From NCBI RefSeq assembly GCF_036039175.1, contig NZ_JAYXKP010000003.1:218082-282081 (forward strand): a stretch of DNA of 64,000 bases, given 5' to 3'. The notes below the pieces were generated by a model. It was not told the origin of the DNA. It searched no databases and saw only the letters and a list, made by a program, of their open reading frames with translations. A program made the position numbers and the translations under genes. The DNA is from Marinilactibacillus sp036039175 (GTDB lineage Bacteria > Bacillota > Bacilli > Lactobacillales > Carnobacteriaceae_A). This document shows, one piece after another, positions 44,789 to 53,207 of the stretch. Each line of letters opens with the position of its first letter. Positions within the stretch are counted from its first letter, which is position 1.

Positions 44789-44901
44789 GTTTTGCCTCCT
44801 CTATAATCGTTATCTTCATTATAATGGATTTAAACTAGATTCGGAGGATTCTTTTCTATTCTGGTTTCTTTTGCCATTAAAGAGGCCGGTTTCAAAAAAT
44901 C

Positions 44902-44921
44902 GTTAAACATTTTGTTTAAAC
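44902..44921. promoter_or_regulatory. Candidate operator between Gfo/Idh pair and RpiR gene
   Basis: GTTAAAC-N5-GTTTAAAC, an AT-rich inverted repeat five bases upstream of the RpiR -35 box. Likely target of the RpiR protein; inferred from position. Confidence 0.4.
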
Positions 44922-44926
44922 CACCT

Positions 44927-44955
44927 TTGTATGCGGCGTTTGTTTCTTATATAGT
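44927..44955 (+). promoter_or_regulatory. Promoter of RpiR gene
   Basis: TTGTAT and TATAGT with a 17-base spacer, 42 bases before the start. Confidence 0.6.
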
Positions 44956-44997
44956 ATACTTAAGATAGCCAGACCATTTTGATAAAAAGGTGAACTT

Positions 44998-45882
44998 ATG
45001 TTACTAATTGATAAATTAAAACGCCAAGAAGGCTTAACCCCTACTGATAAACAAATTGCAAACTATATTCTTGAACATATTACTTCAATTCCATCTACTG
45101 GAATTGAGGCACTCGCTAAAAAGACTTATACTTCTCACTCTGCTATCGTTCGCCTGTCCAAAAAGTTGGGCTTTGAGGGATACAAACAATTTCGACTAGC
45201 ACTCTCTGAAACAGTTTACAAAGACTTGCATCAACTGGGAAAAGTCGATGCAAATTTCCCCTTTGATTCAACGGATACAACAAGCCAAATCTCTCAGAAA
45301 ATGGCGGACCTTTCAATAGAAGCTATCAGAAGAGCTTCTGAGCAATTAACGCCTGATAAACTGGATACCGCTGCAGAAATGTTAACGAAAGCTGACCGTA
45401 TCTTTTTGTTCGCACAAGGGGATTCTCAAATCCGAGCTCGAAGCTTTCAAAATAAAATGGTCAAGCTCAACCGTTTTCTAGTGATTGCAGAAGACTATGC
45501 CGATCAGGCTTGGAATGCAGCCAATCTTTCCAAAAATGACTGCGCGGTCTTTATCACCTATAGTGCAAAAATTCCTCAGTACGATCAATACATTGACTAT
45601 TTTGCAAAAGAAGGTGTTCCGACCATTCTTTTGACAGGTAATCCAACTTCCTCTTTACAAGCATTCGTTGATTTGTCGATTGTCGCTACTCAAGATGAAT
45701 ATGATTTTCTGAAAGTCGGTACCTTTTCTTCTCAAGTCGCTTTTGAATACATTTTAGATACGTTATTTTCCGTATTGTATGCTAAAGAATATCAGAAAAA
45801 TCTTATGAACTTAAAACAAAAGCAGCAGATTATTGATAAAGGGGCATTAGCTGATCTTCCGTATCCAGGAGATTTGTTATAG
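44998..45882 (+). CDS. RpiR/MurR-family regulator
   Basis: 294 residues. HTH_6 at about 1-78 (YTSHSAIVRLSKKLGFEGYKQFR) and SIS domain at about 110-245 (IFLFAQGDSQIRARSF, VFITYSAKIPQY). Unusual for SIS, the first loop has QGDSQ in place of the more common GxGxS. It is divergent from the Gfo/Idh pair and presumably regulates it in response to a phosphosugar. A hairpin terminator shared with the dus gene follows. Confidence 0.92.
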   Translation: MLLIDKLKRQEGLTPTDKQIANYILEHITSIPSTGIEALAKKTYTSHSAIVRLSKKLGFEGYKQFRLALSETVYKDLHQLGKVDANFPFDSTDTTSQISQKMADLSIEAIRRASEQLTPDKLDTAAEMLTKADRIFLFAQGDSQIRARSFQNKMVKLNRFLVIAEDYADQAWNAANLSKNDCAVFITYSAKIPQYDQYIDYFAKEGVPTILLTGNPTSSLQAFVDLSIVATQDEYDFLKVGTFSSQVAFEYILDTLFSVLYAKEYQKNLMNLKQKQQIIDKGALADLPYPGDLL

Positions 45883-45889
45883 AAAGCAA

Positions 45890-45934
45890 AAAAATAGACT
45901 TCGCCAGTTCATTAAGGCGAAGTCTATTTTTTAT
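45890..45934. terminator. Bidirectional terminator
   Basis: Stem AAATAGACTTCGCC with complement, T-runs on both strands, between the RpiR gene and the convergent dihydrouridine synthase gene. Confidence 0.85.
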
Positions 45935-46938
45935 TGTTCTACAGTGACACTCGTTTTTTCGTCTTCTAAAACATCTTGGTTTGCTGCTTCATAGGCATCC
46001 AGCAGTGCACGCACTTGATCAGTCGTTGTTGTTTCCATCAACTGAACTCTCAAGTCACTTGCACCTTTCATTCCACGAACATAAATTTTAAAGAAGCGAC
46101 GAAGCGGTTTGAATGATCGCCCGTCCCCAACGGAATATTTATCGAACAGATCTAAATGCATTCTTAAAAGTTCCAGTAATTCAGCACCGCTATGCTCTCT
46201 TGGTTCTTTTTCAAAAGCATAGGGATTTGTAAATACGCCACGCCCGATCATGACACCATCGACTCCGTATTTTTCTACAAGCTCTAAGCCGGTTTTACGG
46301 TCAGGGATATCTCCATTGATCGTCAGCAACGTATTGGGTGCAATCTCATCACGTAACTCTTTAATTCCTGCAATCATATCCCAGTGTGCGTCGTATTTGC
46401 TCATTTCGTTTCTAGTACGTAAGTGAATAGATAGATTAGCGATATCTTGCTTCAATAAATGTGTCAGCCAGTCGCGCCATTCATCTAGTTTTGCGTAGCC
46501 AAGTCTTGTCTTCACGCTGACCGGTAATCCACCAGCCTTAGCGGCTTCAATCAATTCAGCCGCAACTTCTGGACGAAGAATCAACCCACTTCCCTTACCT
46601 TTTTTAGCTACATTGGGTACGGGGCAGCCCATATTGATATCAATCCCTTTGAAGCCTTCTTTTGCCATATCGATACTCATCTCGCGGAAATGTTCCGGTT
46701 GATCTCCCCAAATATGTGCCACGATTGGCTGCTCATCTTCAGTAAACGTCAAACGTCCGCGTACGCTATTGCGCCCTTCTGGATGACAATAACTTACTGT
46801 ATTTGTAAACTCTGTGAAGAAAACATCGGGTCTACCCGCTTCGCTAATAACGTGTCTGAATACAACATCTGTTACATCTTCCATAGGTGCCAAAACGAAA
46901 AATGGTTTCGGCAATTCATTCCAAAAGTTATTTTCCAT
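45931..46938 (-). CDS. tRNA-dihydrouridine synthase
   Basis: 335 residues. FMN-binding barrel with APMEDVTDVVFR, INMGCPVPNVAKKGKGSGL (catalytic Cys in NMGCPV), VKTRLG, LSIHLRTRNE and GDIPD / GVMIGRGVFTNP. C-terminal RPLRRFFKIYV helical domain contacts tRNA. It reduces uridine in the D-loop of tRNAs. A ribosome binding site GGAAGGA lies somewhat far upstream. The strand upstream of it shows no partner. Confidence 0.9.
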   Translation of the reverse strand: MENNFWNELPKPFFVLAPMEDVTDVVFRHVISEAGRPDVFFTEFTNTVSYCHPEGRNSVRGRLTFTEDEQPIVAHIWGDQPEHFREMSIDMAKEGFKGIDINMGCPVPNVAKKGKGSGLILRPEVAAELIEAAKAGGLPVSVKTRLGYAKLDEWRDWLTHLLKQDIANLSIHLRTRNEMSKYDAHWDMIAGIKELRDEIAPNTLLTINGDIPDRKTGLELVEKYGVDGVMIGRGVFTNPYAFEKEPREHSGAELLELLRMHLDLFDKYSVGDGRSFKPLRRFFKIYVRGMKGASDLRVQLMETTTTDQVRALLDAYEAANQDVLEDEKTSVTVEQ

Positions 46939-47193
46939 ATTGAATCTTTAATTCCTTCCTTGATCAGGTCCTCTATCCAGTTCCTATGCATAAAATGAGT
47001 GATTAGAAACTCATTTAAACTAACTTTATCTATTTTATCTTTTACAGAGATTTTGTCAAATACTCTTTTATGTATTTCTTGAAAAGTCTTTTGTTGTTGG
47101 CACATCAATAATAGTAAAATCTTGTAGATTCTTATAATAAAAAACCTATATAGTGTGATTAGATGAGACTTAAAATATTGAGTATTTGGTGGT

Positions 47194-47219
47194 ATACTAT
47201 TACTGAGGAGTGATAGTAT
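47194..47219 (+). promoter_or_regulatory. Hairpin over mazE -10 box, SD and start
   Basis: ATACTAT (47194-47200) and ATAGTAT (47213-47219) are inverted arms around a loop holding the GAGGAG site. The left arm overlaps the -10 TATACT and the right arm enters the ATG. It may be an operator for the MazEF complex or an RNA hairpin limiting translation. Confidence 0.4.
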
Positions 47220-47448
47220 GCTTACAGCTAAATCTAGGATACAAGGAAATTCAGTAGTCGTTACCTTACCATCAGATAATGGTAAAAAACCGGACCCTAA
47301 TCAAGAATACATTGTGGTTTATTCCGAAGATGGAACGATTACTTTGGTTCCAAAAATTGAAGATCCTTTTACTAAAGGTATTGAAGGTGAGTATTATGAT
47401 CAAGATGAGTGGGCAGATATTGAACCAGTAGGGAGAGAATTGTTATAG
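47218..47448 (+). CDS. mazE: MazE/PemI-type antitoxin
   Basis: 76 residues. N-terminal AbrB/SpoVT-like swapped hairpin (about 3-45; SRIQGNSVVVTLP) for DNA binding, and an acidic tail (DPFTKGIEGEYYDQDEWADIE) that wraps the toxin. It overlaps the toxin gene by four bases. Expected to repress its own promoter as a complex with MazF. Confidence 0.88.
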   Translation: MLTAKSRIQGNSVVVTLPSDNGKKPDPNQEYIVVYSEDGTITLVPKIEDPFTKGIEGEYYDQDEWADIEPVGRELL

Positions 47449-47789
47449 TAGAAGAAACGGAAATATTTATTCCTAAAAAAGGCGATATCGTTTGGATCGA
47501 TTTTGATCCTTCAATTGTTAAAGAAATCCAAAAAAGACGACCCGGTCTAGTCGTATCTAGATACGACTTCAATCGTAAAACAATGTTTGCTGTGATTTGC
47601 CCTATTACTTCTACAATCAAAAACAATCCAACTAGATACACATTACCTGATGGTATAGATATTAAAGGTCAAGTCCTTATATCTCAATTAAAATCTCTTG
47701 ATTTTAGAAAAAGAAAATTGAAATACAAAGACCAATTACCCATACAAGATATGGCAAAAATTAATCAAATAATAGAATATATATTTTAA
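47445..47789 (+). CDS. mazF: MazF/PemK-type toxin, no standard start codon
   Basis: 114 residues if started at ATA (47445-47447). The frame contains an intact MazF: IPKKGDIVWIDFDPS, KEIQKRRPGLVVSR, VICPITST and GQVLISQLKSLDF, with catalytic Arg and Thr positions. No ATG, GTG or TTG precedes these motifs; the candidates are ATA or an ATT six bases earlier (47439-47441), with SD AGGGAG nine and three bases before them. The first internal ATG (47583) would delete the active site. So translation must use a rare start, likely coupled to mazE, or the toxin is silent. MazF is an mRNA interferase. Confidence 0.78.
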   Translation: MVEETEIFIPKKGDIVWIDFDPSIVKEIQKRRPGLVVSRYDFNRKTMFAVICPITSTIKNNPTRYTLPDGIDIKGQVLISQLKSLDFRKRKLKYKDQLPIQDMAKINQIIEYIF

Positions 47790-47799
47790 TGATAAAATA

Positions 47800-47851
47800 A
47801 AACATACACGACCAAGAACAGTGATCTTTACTTCTCGGACGTGTATGTTTA
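47800..47851. terminator. Bidirectional terminator
   Basis: Stem AACATACACG/CGTGTATGTT with extended T-rich flanks, between mazF and the convergent GH43 gene. Confidence 0.8.
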
Positions 47852-47878
47852 TATTTCTAACGGATATTTCCGAAAGCT

Positions 47879-49402
47879 TTATACTTTTCCAAATCGTTTG
47901 TAATCAAACCAGTTAAACCGTGCTTGGTTAGCAGTCTTTTTTCCATTTGCCGTTGCGTACAAGCCAAAGACGTTTCCAGTAAACCCTCCAGCTACTTCCG
48001 TTGCAAGCAGGCCGCACTCTCCTTTACCTAACTCGGTCACTTCTCCAGATGGAGATACGATTTCAAAGTGGTACCATTGAGAATCAGCTGTTATACATAA
48101 TTCAATGCGATCTTCTTCATAATCCAGTCGTTTTTCAATAAGCGTTAACGAACCGACTGTTTTTCTGAAAAAGGCTTCTGTTTTTCCGTTAACGCTTCTC
48201 AAGCCAATCTCATAGTGAAAATGTTCATTCGCAAAAACTGTCAGCCCCGCTTCTTCTGACTCTTTGGGTTCAAATCGAAGTGAGGTAGACACTTTGCAGT
48301 CGAAATGCTCTTGTCTACGACCGATAAAGGTATGTGCAGCAGTATCATTCAAAGTTACTGACGAGCCCGTCAAACTTAAATACCCTTCTTTGGTATTCAA
48401 TGAATAATGTTCTTCTATAGGATTTCTTCTATAAATCCATTTCAAATTTAATGTAGCTTGGTCAAAGTTATCCCGTTCTTTCCATTCCTTGTGCTGCTCG
48501 TTTATAAGCCACTCGCTTTCGATTACTTCGTCGACCATTCCGTCGTTTCCTACTACCGGCCATCCATCTTCCGTCCAAGATACGGGCGCTAAAAAAGTTT
48601 CCCTTCCTAAGTGGTATTTTCTCGGATACCCAATGGGTCTGATGGCTAAAAAGACAGCCCACCAAGATCCATCGCTACGTTGTACAAAATCGGCGTGACC
48701 AGTGGCTTGAATGGGATGATCTTTACTACGGTGAGTGAGAATCGGATTCTTTTCATAACCTTCAAATGGACCATACGGCGTTTTGCTTCTGAAAACCGTC
48801 AGCATATGTCCATATTCCGTTCCCCCTTCTGACATCAACAGATAATAATATTCTCCTATTCTATAAAGATGAGGACCTTCTGGAAAAGCGCCTCCTGTTC
48901 CCACTGTAAGGCATTTCCGATCAGATAGATATGCTCCAGTTTTGACATCTATCTCTACTTGATAGATTCCTGGCTCTTCTCCGTGACCACCTGTTCCAGT
49001 CAAGTAACAAGTTCCGTCCTCATCGAAAAAGAAAGAAGGATCAATTCCATAGCTATCTTTGAACCAGATTGGATCTGACCAAGGGCCAGCTGGGTCTGTC
49101 GCAGTTACAAAGAAATTTCCACCATCCAATACATTGGTGGTCACTACATAAAATACACCCTCATGATAGCGGATCGTTGGTGCATAAATTCCACAAGAAC
49201 TAGGCGTTTCAATCAATGGCAGTTGCTTTGTTGTTGTCAAGCAGTGTCCTAATTGTTTCCAGTTCACTAAATCAGTACTGTGAAAAATGGGTACCCCTGG
49301 AAAATATTCAAATGAACTAGTTACTAAATAAAAGTCTTCTCCTACTCTACAAATACTTGGATCTGGATAAAAGCCACTAATGATTGGATTTTGATACTTC
49401 AT
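47879..49402 (-). CDS. GH43 beta-xylosidase/alpha-L-arabinofuranosidase
   Basis: 507 residues. Five-bladed GH43 propeller (about 1-300) with base Asp14 (YPDPS), pKa-modulating Asp121 (GIDPS) and acid Glu175 (PEGPH). A C-terminal beta-sandwich (about 315-505; GH43_C2-like) is typical of beta-xylosidases. No signal peptide, so it acts on imported xylo- or arabino-oligosaccharides. Preceded by a cre-like site at 49440-49454. Confidence 0.93.
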   Translation of the reverse strand: MKYQNPIISGFYPDPSICRVGEDFYLVTSSFEYFPGVPIFHSTDLVNWKQLGHCLTTTKQLPLIETPSSCGIYAPTIRYHEGVFYVVTTNVLDGGNFFVTATDPAGPWSDPIWFKDSYGIDPSFFFDEDGTCYLTGTGGHGEEPGIYQVEIDVKTGAYLSDRKCLTVGTGGAFPEGPHLYRIGEYYYLLMSEGGTEYGHMLTVFRSKTPYGPFEGYEKNPILTHRSKDHPIQATGHADFVQRSDGSWWAVFLAIRPIGYPRKYHLGRETFLAPVSWTEDGWPVVGNDGMVDEVIESEWLINEQHKEWKERDNFDQATLNLKWIYRRNPIEEHYSLNTKEGYLSLTGSSVTLNDTAAHTFIGRRQEHFDCKVSTSLRFEPKESEEAGLTVFANEHFHYEIGLRSVNGKTEAFFRKTVGSLTLIEKRLDYEEDRIELCITADSQWYHFEIVSPSGEVTELGKGECGLLATEVAGGFTGNVFGLYATANGKKTANQARFNWFDYKRFGKV

Positions 49403-49439
49403 CGACTGTCCCCTTTTTTAAATGATAACTCCACTTTAA

Positions 49440-49454
49440 ATGTAATCGGTTTCT
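49440..49454. promoter_or_regulatory. cre-like site upstream of GH43 gene
   Basis: ATGTAATCGGTTTCT fits every position of the degenerate cre consensus WTGNAANCGNWNNCW. It lies 38 bases before the GH43 start, where CcpA binding would repress in the presence of glucose. Confidence 0.6.
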
Positions 49455-49649
49455 TTTGATATAGTAAGCATAAGCTTTTTTTATAGTAAAATACGTGTTT
49501 TTACTACCTTTAGCTTGGATAAATGATCCTTTAGTAAGACAACTTCGTCACTTATTGGTGGAATGGAGTTTCTTAAAGTGGCAAAAGGGAGTATGATTAA
49601 GGTAAAATAACTACTTACACTTTTTGAATAGAAGAAATGAGGCTATAAC

Positions 49650-50390
49650 ATGATTGCAAAAACAGAAGAAGATTATAATGGATTAAAAGAAATCGGAAAA
49701 ATCTGCGGAGCGATTCGAGATGAACTGATCGAACAAACAAAAGCAGGCATTACAACAAAAGAACTAGACGAAATAGCGGGTAAGCGATTTGAAGAAGCTG
49801 GCGCGGTATCTGCACCAAAAGGCGTCTATGATTTTCCTGGCTTTGCTTGTATCAGTGTTAATGAAGAAGTGGCTCACGGTATTCCCGGAGACCGCGTAAT
49901 CCAAGAAGGAGATTTAGTGAATATCGATATCTCTGGATCAAAGAATGGTTATTTTGCGGATACTGGTTTGTCTTTCGTAGTCGGAAATGGCTCTGAGTTA
50001 TCCGCTAAAGTCTGTGAAGTGGCAAAAGCTGCTTTTGAAGCAGGACTTAAAAAAGCGATGCCTGGATCTACGACAAGCGACCTTGGAGAAGCTGTACACA
50101 AAACAGCTAAGCAAAATGATTTGACGGTTATTATGAATCTAACCGGTCATGGCGTAGGCCGTTCTATACATGAATCACCCAAACACATCTTCAATTATAA
50201 AAATAAATGGGATAACGTTCAGTTAAAAGAAGGTATGGTCATTGCTTTTGAACCCTTTATTTCTTCTTTTGAAGAAGAAATTTATCAAAAAGATGACGAC
50301 TGGACTTTGGCGGTTGAACAAAGCAAAGTGGCTCAAATTGAACATACGATCATCGTGTCTGAAGACGGACCGATTATTGTAACGCTATAA
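49650..50390 (+). CDS. map: Methionine aminopeptidase, type I
   Basis: 246 residues. Removes the N-terminal Met from nascent proteins. The five metal ligands are present: Asp93, Asp104, His167, Glu201 and Glu231, and active-site His76 in NEEVAHGIPG. No N-terminal extension. A second, more conserved map gene is probably located next to the adk/infA cluster; this copy stands alone, as in many Lactobacillales. It ends at a strong hairpin. Confidence 0.95.
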   Translation: MIAKTEEDYNGLKEIGKICGAIRDELIEQTKAGITTKELDEIAGKRFEEAGAVSAPKGVYDFPGFACISVNEEVAHGIPGDRVIQEGDLVNIDISGSKNGYFADTGLSFVVGNGSELSAKVCEVAKAAFEAGLKKAMPGSTTSDLGEAVHKTAKQNDLTVIMNLTGHGVGRSIHESPKHIFNYKNKWDNVQLKEGMVIAFEPFISSFEEEIYQKDDDWTLAVEQSKVAQIEHTIIVSEDGPIIVTL

Positions 50391-50406
50391 AACGATTTTA
50401 ACTTGA

Positions 50407-50452
50407 AGCATCAAAAGCACAGTGTTTTCTCTGTGCTTTTGATGCTATTTTG
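50407..50452. terminator. Bidirectional terminator
   Basis: Stem AGCATCAAAAGCACAG with complement, between map and the convergent MFS gene; T-rich at the 3' side. Confidence 0.85.
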
Positions 50453-50453
50453 T

Positions 50454-51668
50454 TTATTCTTTTACAATTACAGGATGATCAACTTCCATGATGTTTGAAT
50501 GGCGTATGATTAGAAAGACGATCCCGACCATAAAAAGCTCAGTCGCAATGAGCACCAGTCTTATACTGATGAAACTGCCGAGTCCGCTGACCGCTGCAAC
50601 GACAATCATTTGAAGGACGGAGTTAATGGTATTAAATGCCGTTGTCAGCTGTCCAATTCTATTTTCAGGAAAGACAATTTGAATAAAGGTTAAAAACCCT
50701 GTATTGATAAAGGCTAAGGCAAAAGAAAGTAAGAAGAAGCCAATTCTTGCTACTTCAAAGCCAGAAGATGTACTGAAAACCAGATAGCCTGAGACATAGA
50801 CAATGCTACCAAAAATAATCATTTGCTTGATTGTCAATTTTTCTACTATAAAACTATTCAGTATCGCACCTGTTACAAATCCTGCTCCCGCTATGCTTAC
50901 TAATAATCCATATTCTTGTTCGCTCATCATCAGTACATTGATTGAGAACGCTGCTTCAACAGAGTCTAATCCTGCCGCTAGAACCGTCAGAGAAGATATA
51001 AAGAAGTAAAGATAGACCATTCTATGATGGTTCTTGTAGAAATCTTTTAAATACAGTAAAGCCTTTTTATTGTCTAATAACAAAGAACGCTTGTTTAACT
51101 CTTTGACTCTTCTACCACTATAATCAGGCAGAGACAATTGAATAACGCCTGCTAAGAATAATGCGACTACGTTGACGATAATAGCAATCAAAGGAGTCCC
51201 TACCGACAGGAGTATTCCAGCAATAGCTGGTCCAATCAGAAAGCCTCCTGAACTTACGACACTTTTCCAAGAATTGAATTTTTTGATTTTGTCTTTTGGG
51301 ATCGCTAATTTAACAAAGCCTAAACTGAGTGGATCATAGATTGAACTACATGCTTGAATGAAAAATACAACCATGTAAATGATCCACAGTTCTTGATTGA
51401 GTATGAGAATTCCTACCAAAAAGGCTCTAAAAAAGCTTAATAAGACCATCCATTTCTTTTTATGTAATTGATCTATGTAGGCATTAAATGAAATATTTGT
51501 CAGTAAATCTGCAATAGGTCTTATAATATATAACAAACCTACTGAGAATGCATTCCCTCCATTACTCAAAATAATCATATTCAAAGCGATAAAATAAATC
51601 CACTCGCCTATGTTCGATAACCCTACGCTTGTCAGTAGAGCGGTAATCGTTCGATTTGTCTTTTCCAT
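50454..51668 (-). CDS. MFS transporter under T-box control
   Basis: 404 residues with about 12 membrane helices, resembling the MFS_3 (enterobactin exporter-like) group. The N-terminal MEKTNRTITALLTSVGLSNIGEWIYFIALN and the DPLSLGFVKLAIPKDK loop between helices 4-5 are typical. Usually exporters, but members vary. The gene sits directly behind a T-box leader (51694-51945), so it is expressed when a particular tRNA is uncharged; this suggests amino acid transport. AAGGAGG precedes the ATG. Confidence 0.85.
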   Translation of the reverse strand: MEKTNRTITALLTSVGLSNIGEWIYFIALNMIILSNGGNAFSVGLLYIIRPIADLLTNISFNAYIDQLHKKKWMVLLSFFRAFLVGILILNQELWIIYMVVFFIQACSSIYDPLSLGFVKLAIPKDKIKKFNSWKSVVSSGGFLIGPAIAGILLSVGTPLIAIIVNVVALFLAGVIQLSLPDYSGRRVKELNKRSLLLDNKKALLYLKDFYKNHHRMVYLYFFISSLTVLAAGLDSVEAAFSINVLMMSEQEYGLLVSIAGAGFVTGAILNSFIVEKLTIKQMIIFGSIVYVSGYLVFSTSSGFEVARIGFFLLSFALAFINTGFLTFIQIVFPENRIGQLTTAFNTINSVLQMIVVAAVSGLGSFISIRLVLIATELFMVGIVFLIIRHSNIMEVDHPVIVKE

Positions 51669-51693
51669 TATTTAATTCCTCCTTTAGAATACA

Positions 51694-51723
51694 AAAAAAG
51701 CCCCTAGAAATTAATCTAGGAGC
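51694..51723 (-). terminator. T-box terminator
   Basis: Stem GCTCCTAGA/TCTAGGGGC followed by seven T on the minus strand. The left arm overlaps the T-box antiterminator, as expected for the regulatory switch. Confidence 0.85.
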
Positions 51724-51945
51724 GATAAATTATCACGGTGCCATCCATTTTTGAAAGTACATGACTTTCTCTTCATTCAGTATCAATAAATACTTAGTCC
51801 GGTAACGAGGACTGACGTCTATGTATCAAAAAGAATCCACATAGAAGCTAAAAAGACTTGTTTCATCACTTTTCTTGTACCTATTCTCACCAACCATAGG
51901 CTCTCTTAAACAATCCGAGTAACTACTTTTCTTTCTAAACGCTTT
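51694..51945 (-). promoter_or_regulatory. T-box riboswitch leader
   Basis: On the minus strand, in order: stem I with loop-E AGTA, an AAGAGAGCC and GGTTGGTGAGAA distal block; the stem I 3' side with GTGATGAAACAAG carrying the specifier; and the antiterminator core ATGGCACCGTGA (51733-51744) in place of the usual TGGNACCGCG. The loop-E alignment would give specifier ACA (Thr); a one-base shift gives AAC (Asn). TGGC would pair with a tRNA ending GCCA, which fits Asn better. Which amino acid is sensed is therefore open. Confidence 0.8.
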
Positions 51946-51970
51946 TAATTTGTTTGCTGATTTGTACATG

Positions 51971-51999
51971 AGTATATCACTGTGCAAATTGAATGTCTA
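51971..51999 (-). promoter_or_regulatory. Promoter of T-box/MFS unit
   Basis: TAGACA and TATACT with a 17-base spacer on the minus strand, overlapping the end of the adenosine deaminase gene. The expected start is about 20-25 bases before stem I. Confidence 0.6.
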
Positions 52000-52975
52000 T
52001 CTGTTTTGTTATTTCTTTTTTTATTTGTTCAGTTGCAAATGAATGCTGAACTGAGTCCAAAAGGATTATTTTCATTTCCTGCTTAGTCAGTTGACAATGT
52101 TTTACGCATAACATAAATTCGTCCGTCAATGTCGTATTAGACACGGTTCTGTTATCTGTATTGATACTAACAGGAATGCCTTGGTCAAGAAAGAATCTGA
52201 GCGGATAGTCTGCCCAACTTTTTACGGCTCTTGTCTGAACATTACTAGTAGGACACATCTCGAGTAAAACATTTCTGTCCTTAACTTCTTTTAACACTGC
52301 TGGATCGTTTTGAATAGCTACACCGTGTCCGATTCGGGTCGCACCTAAGTGCATAGCAGTCAGCACATTTCGAGCACATCCACATTCTCCCGAATGCATG
52401 GTGATTTGAAAATGGTTTTCGTCCGCATATCGAACAGATTTTTCAACACATTCATTCGGGTATTTCGCTTCATCTCCTGCTACATCGATTCCTACTACGT
52501 ATGTAGCTTTCAGTTCATGTACGGCTTCAAAGAGTTGCATATTTTCTTCTTCCGAATCTTTTCGGAGTGCGCATACAAGAATATTGACATGAATTGGAAA
52601 GTCTTCTTTTGCTTTCACTACGCCTTCACTGACTGCTGCAATGGCTTGTTTTGGTGTCAAATCTTTTGCTAAATGAAGGAGTGGTGCAAAACGGAGTTCC
52701 AAGTACCGTACATTTTCTTTGTGAGCTTCTTCGATAACGGCATAAACGGCTCTCACTAAGTTTTTTTCAGTCTGTAAGACGGATAAAATCACATCAAAGC
52801 AAGAAAGGTAATCTTCTAAATCTTCACAATCCTCTGGTGCTCTAACGCTATCCATGATCTTTTGGTCCTTCCCTTGTTCAAGTGCCATTTCTTTCAACAG
52901 ATTGATTGGAACAGATCCATCTAAATGACAATGCAACTCAACTTTAGGAAGTTTATGTATCTGCGTTCTATTCAT
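51977..52975 (-). CDS. add: Adenosine deaminase
   Basis: 332 residues. Converts adenosine to inosine for purine salvage. Zinc ligands in VELHCHLDGS (His15, His17), and the later HSGECG, HGVAI and SINTDNR blocks hold the third His, the catalytic Glu and the Asp. The last block reads TDNR where most enzymes have TDDP; the first Asp, the zinc ligand, is kept. Cytoplasmic, monocistronic. Confidence 0.93.
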   Translation of the reverse strand: MNRTQIHKLPKVELHCHLDGSVPINLLKEMALEQGKDQKIMDSVRAPEDCEDLEDYLSCFDVILSVLQTEKNLVRAVYAVIEEAHKENVRYLELRFAPLLHLAKDLTPKQAIAAVSEGVVKAKEDFPIHVNILVCALRKDSEEENMQLFEAVHELKATYVVGIDVAGDEAKYPNECVEKSVRYADENHFQITMHSGECGCARNVLTAMHLGATRIGHGVAIQNDPAVLKEVKDRNVLLEMCPTSNVQTRAVKSWADYPLRFFLDQGIPVSINTDNRTVSNTTLTDEFMLCVKHCQLTKQEMKIILLDSVQHSFATEQIKKEITKQIDIQFAQ

Positions 52976-53157
52976 CGTTTACCTCCTGGTAATCTATTCA
53001 GCGACTTCGCTGTCCTCATGATATTTTTAAAGATTATCATAACAGATTTTCGAGCTGATTAACAGACGTTTTTTATTGAACTAACTTTTAGAGTTCGCTT
53101 ATTGAATCTTTTTTTGAGATTCTAATTCATTTCGAGTAACCTTTCACTAGAAAAACG

Positions 53158-53197
53158 AATAACAGACTACTTCTAAAAACCGAAGTAGTCTGTTATT
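53158..53197. terminator. Terminator of MarR/nitroreductase operon
   Basis: Stem AATAACAGACTACTTC with its complement, just after the last gene of the minus-strand operon. Confidence 0.8.
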
Positions 53198-53207
53198 TGA
53201 ATCTTCA

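Noticed and set aside
46872..47108. 78-residue frame overlapping the start of the dihydrouridine synthase gene
   Set aside because: No family or SD recognised, and its last third simply covers the dus start in another frame. The rest of the 279-base gap holds only the mazE promoter.
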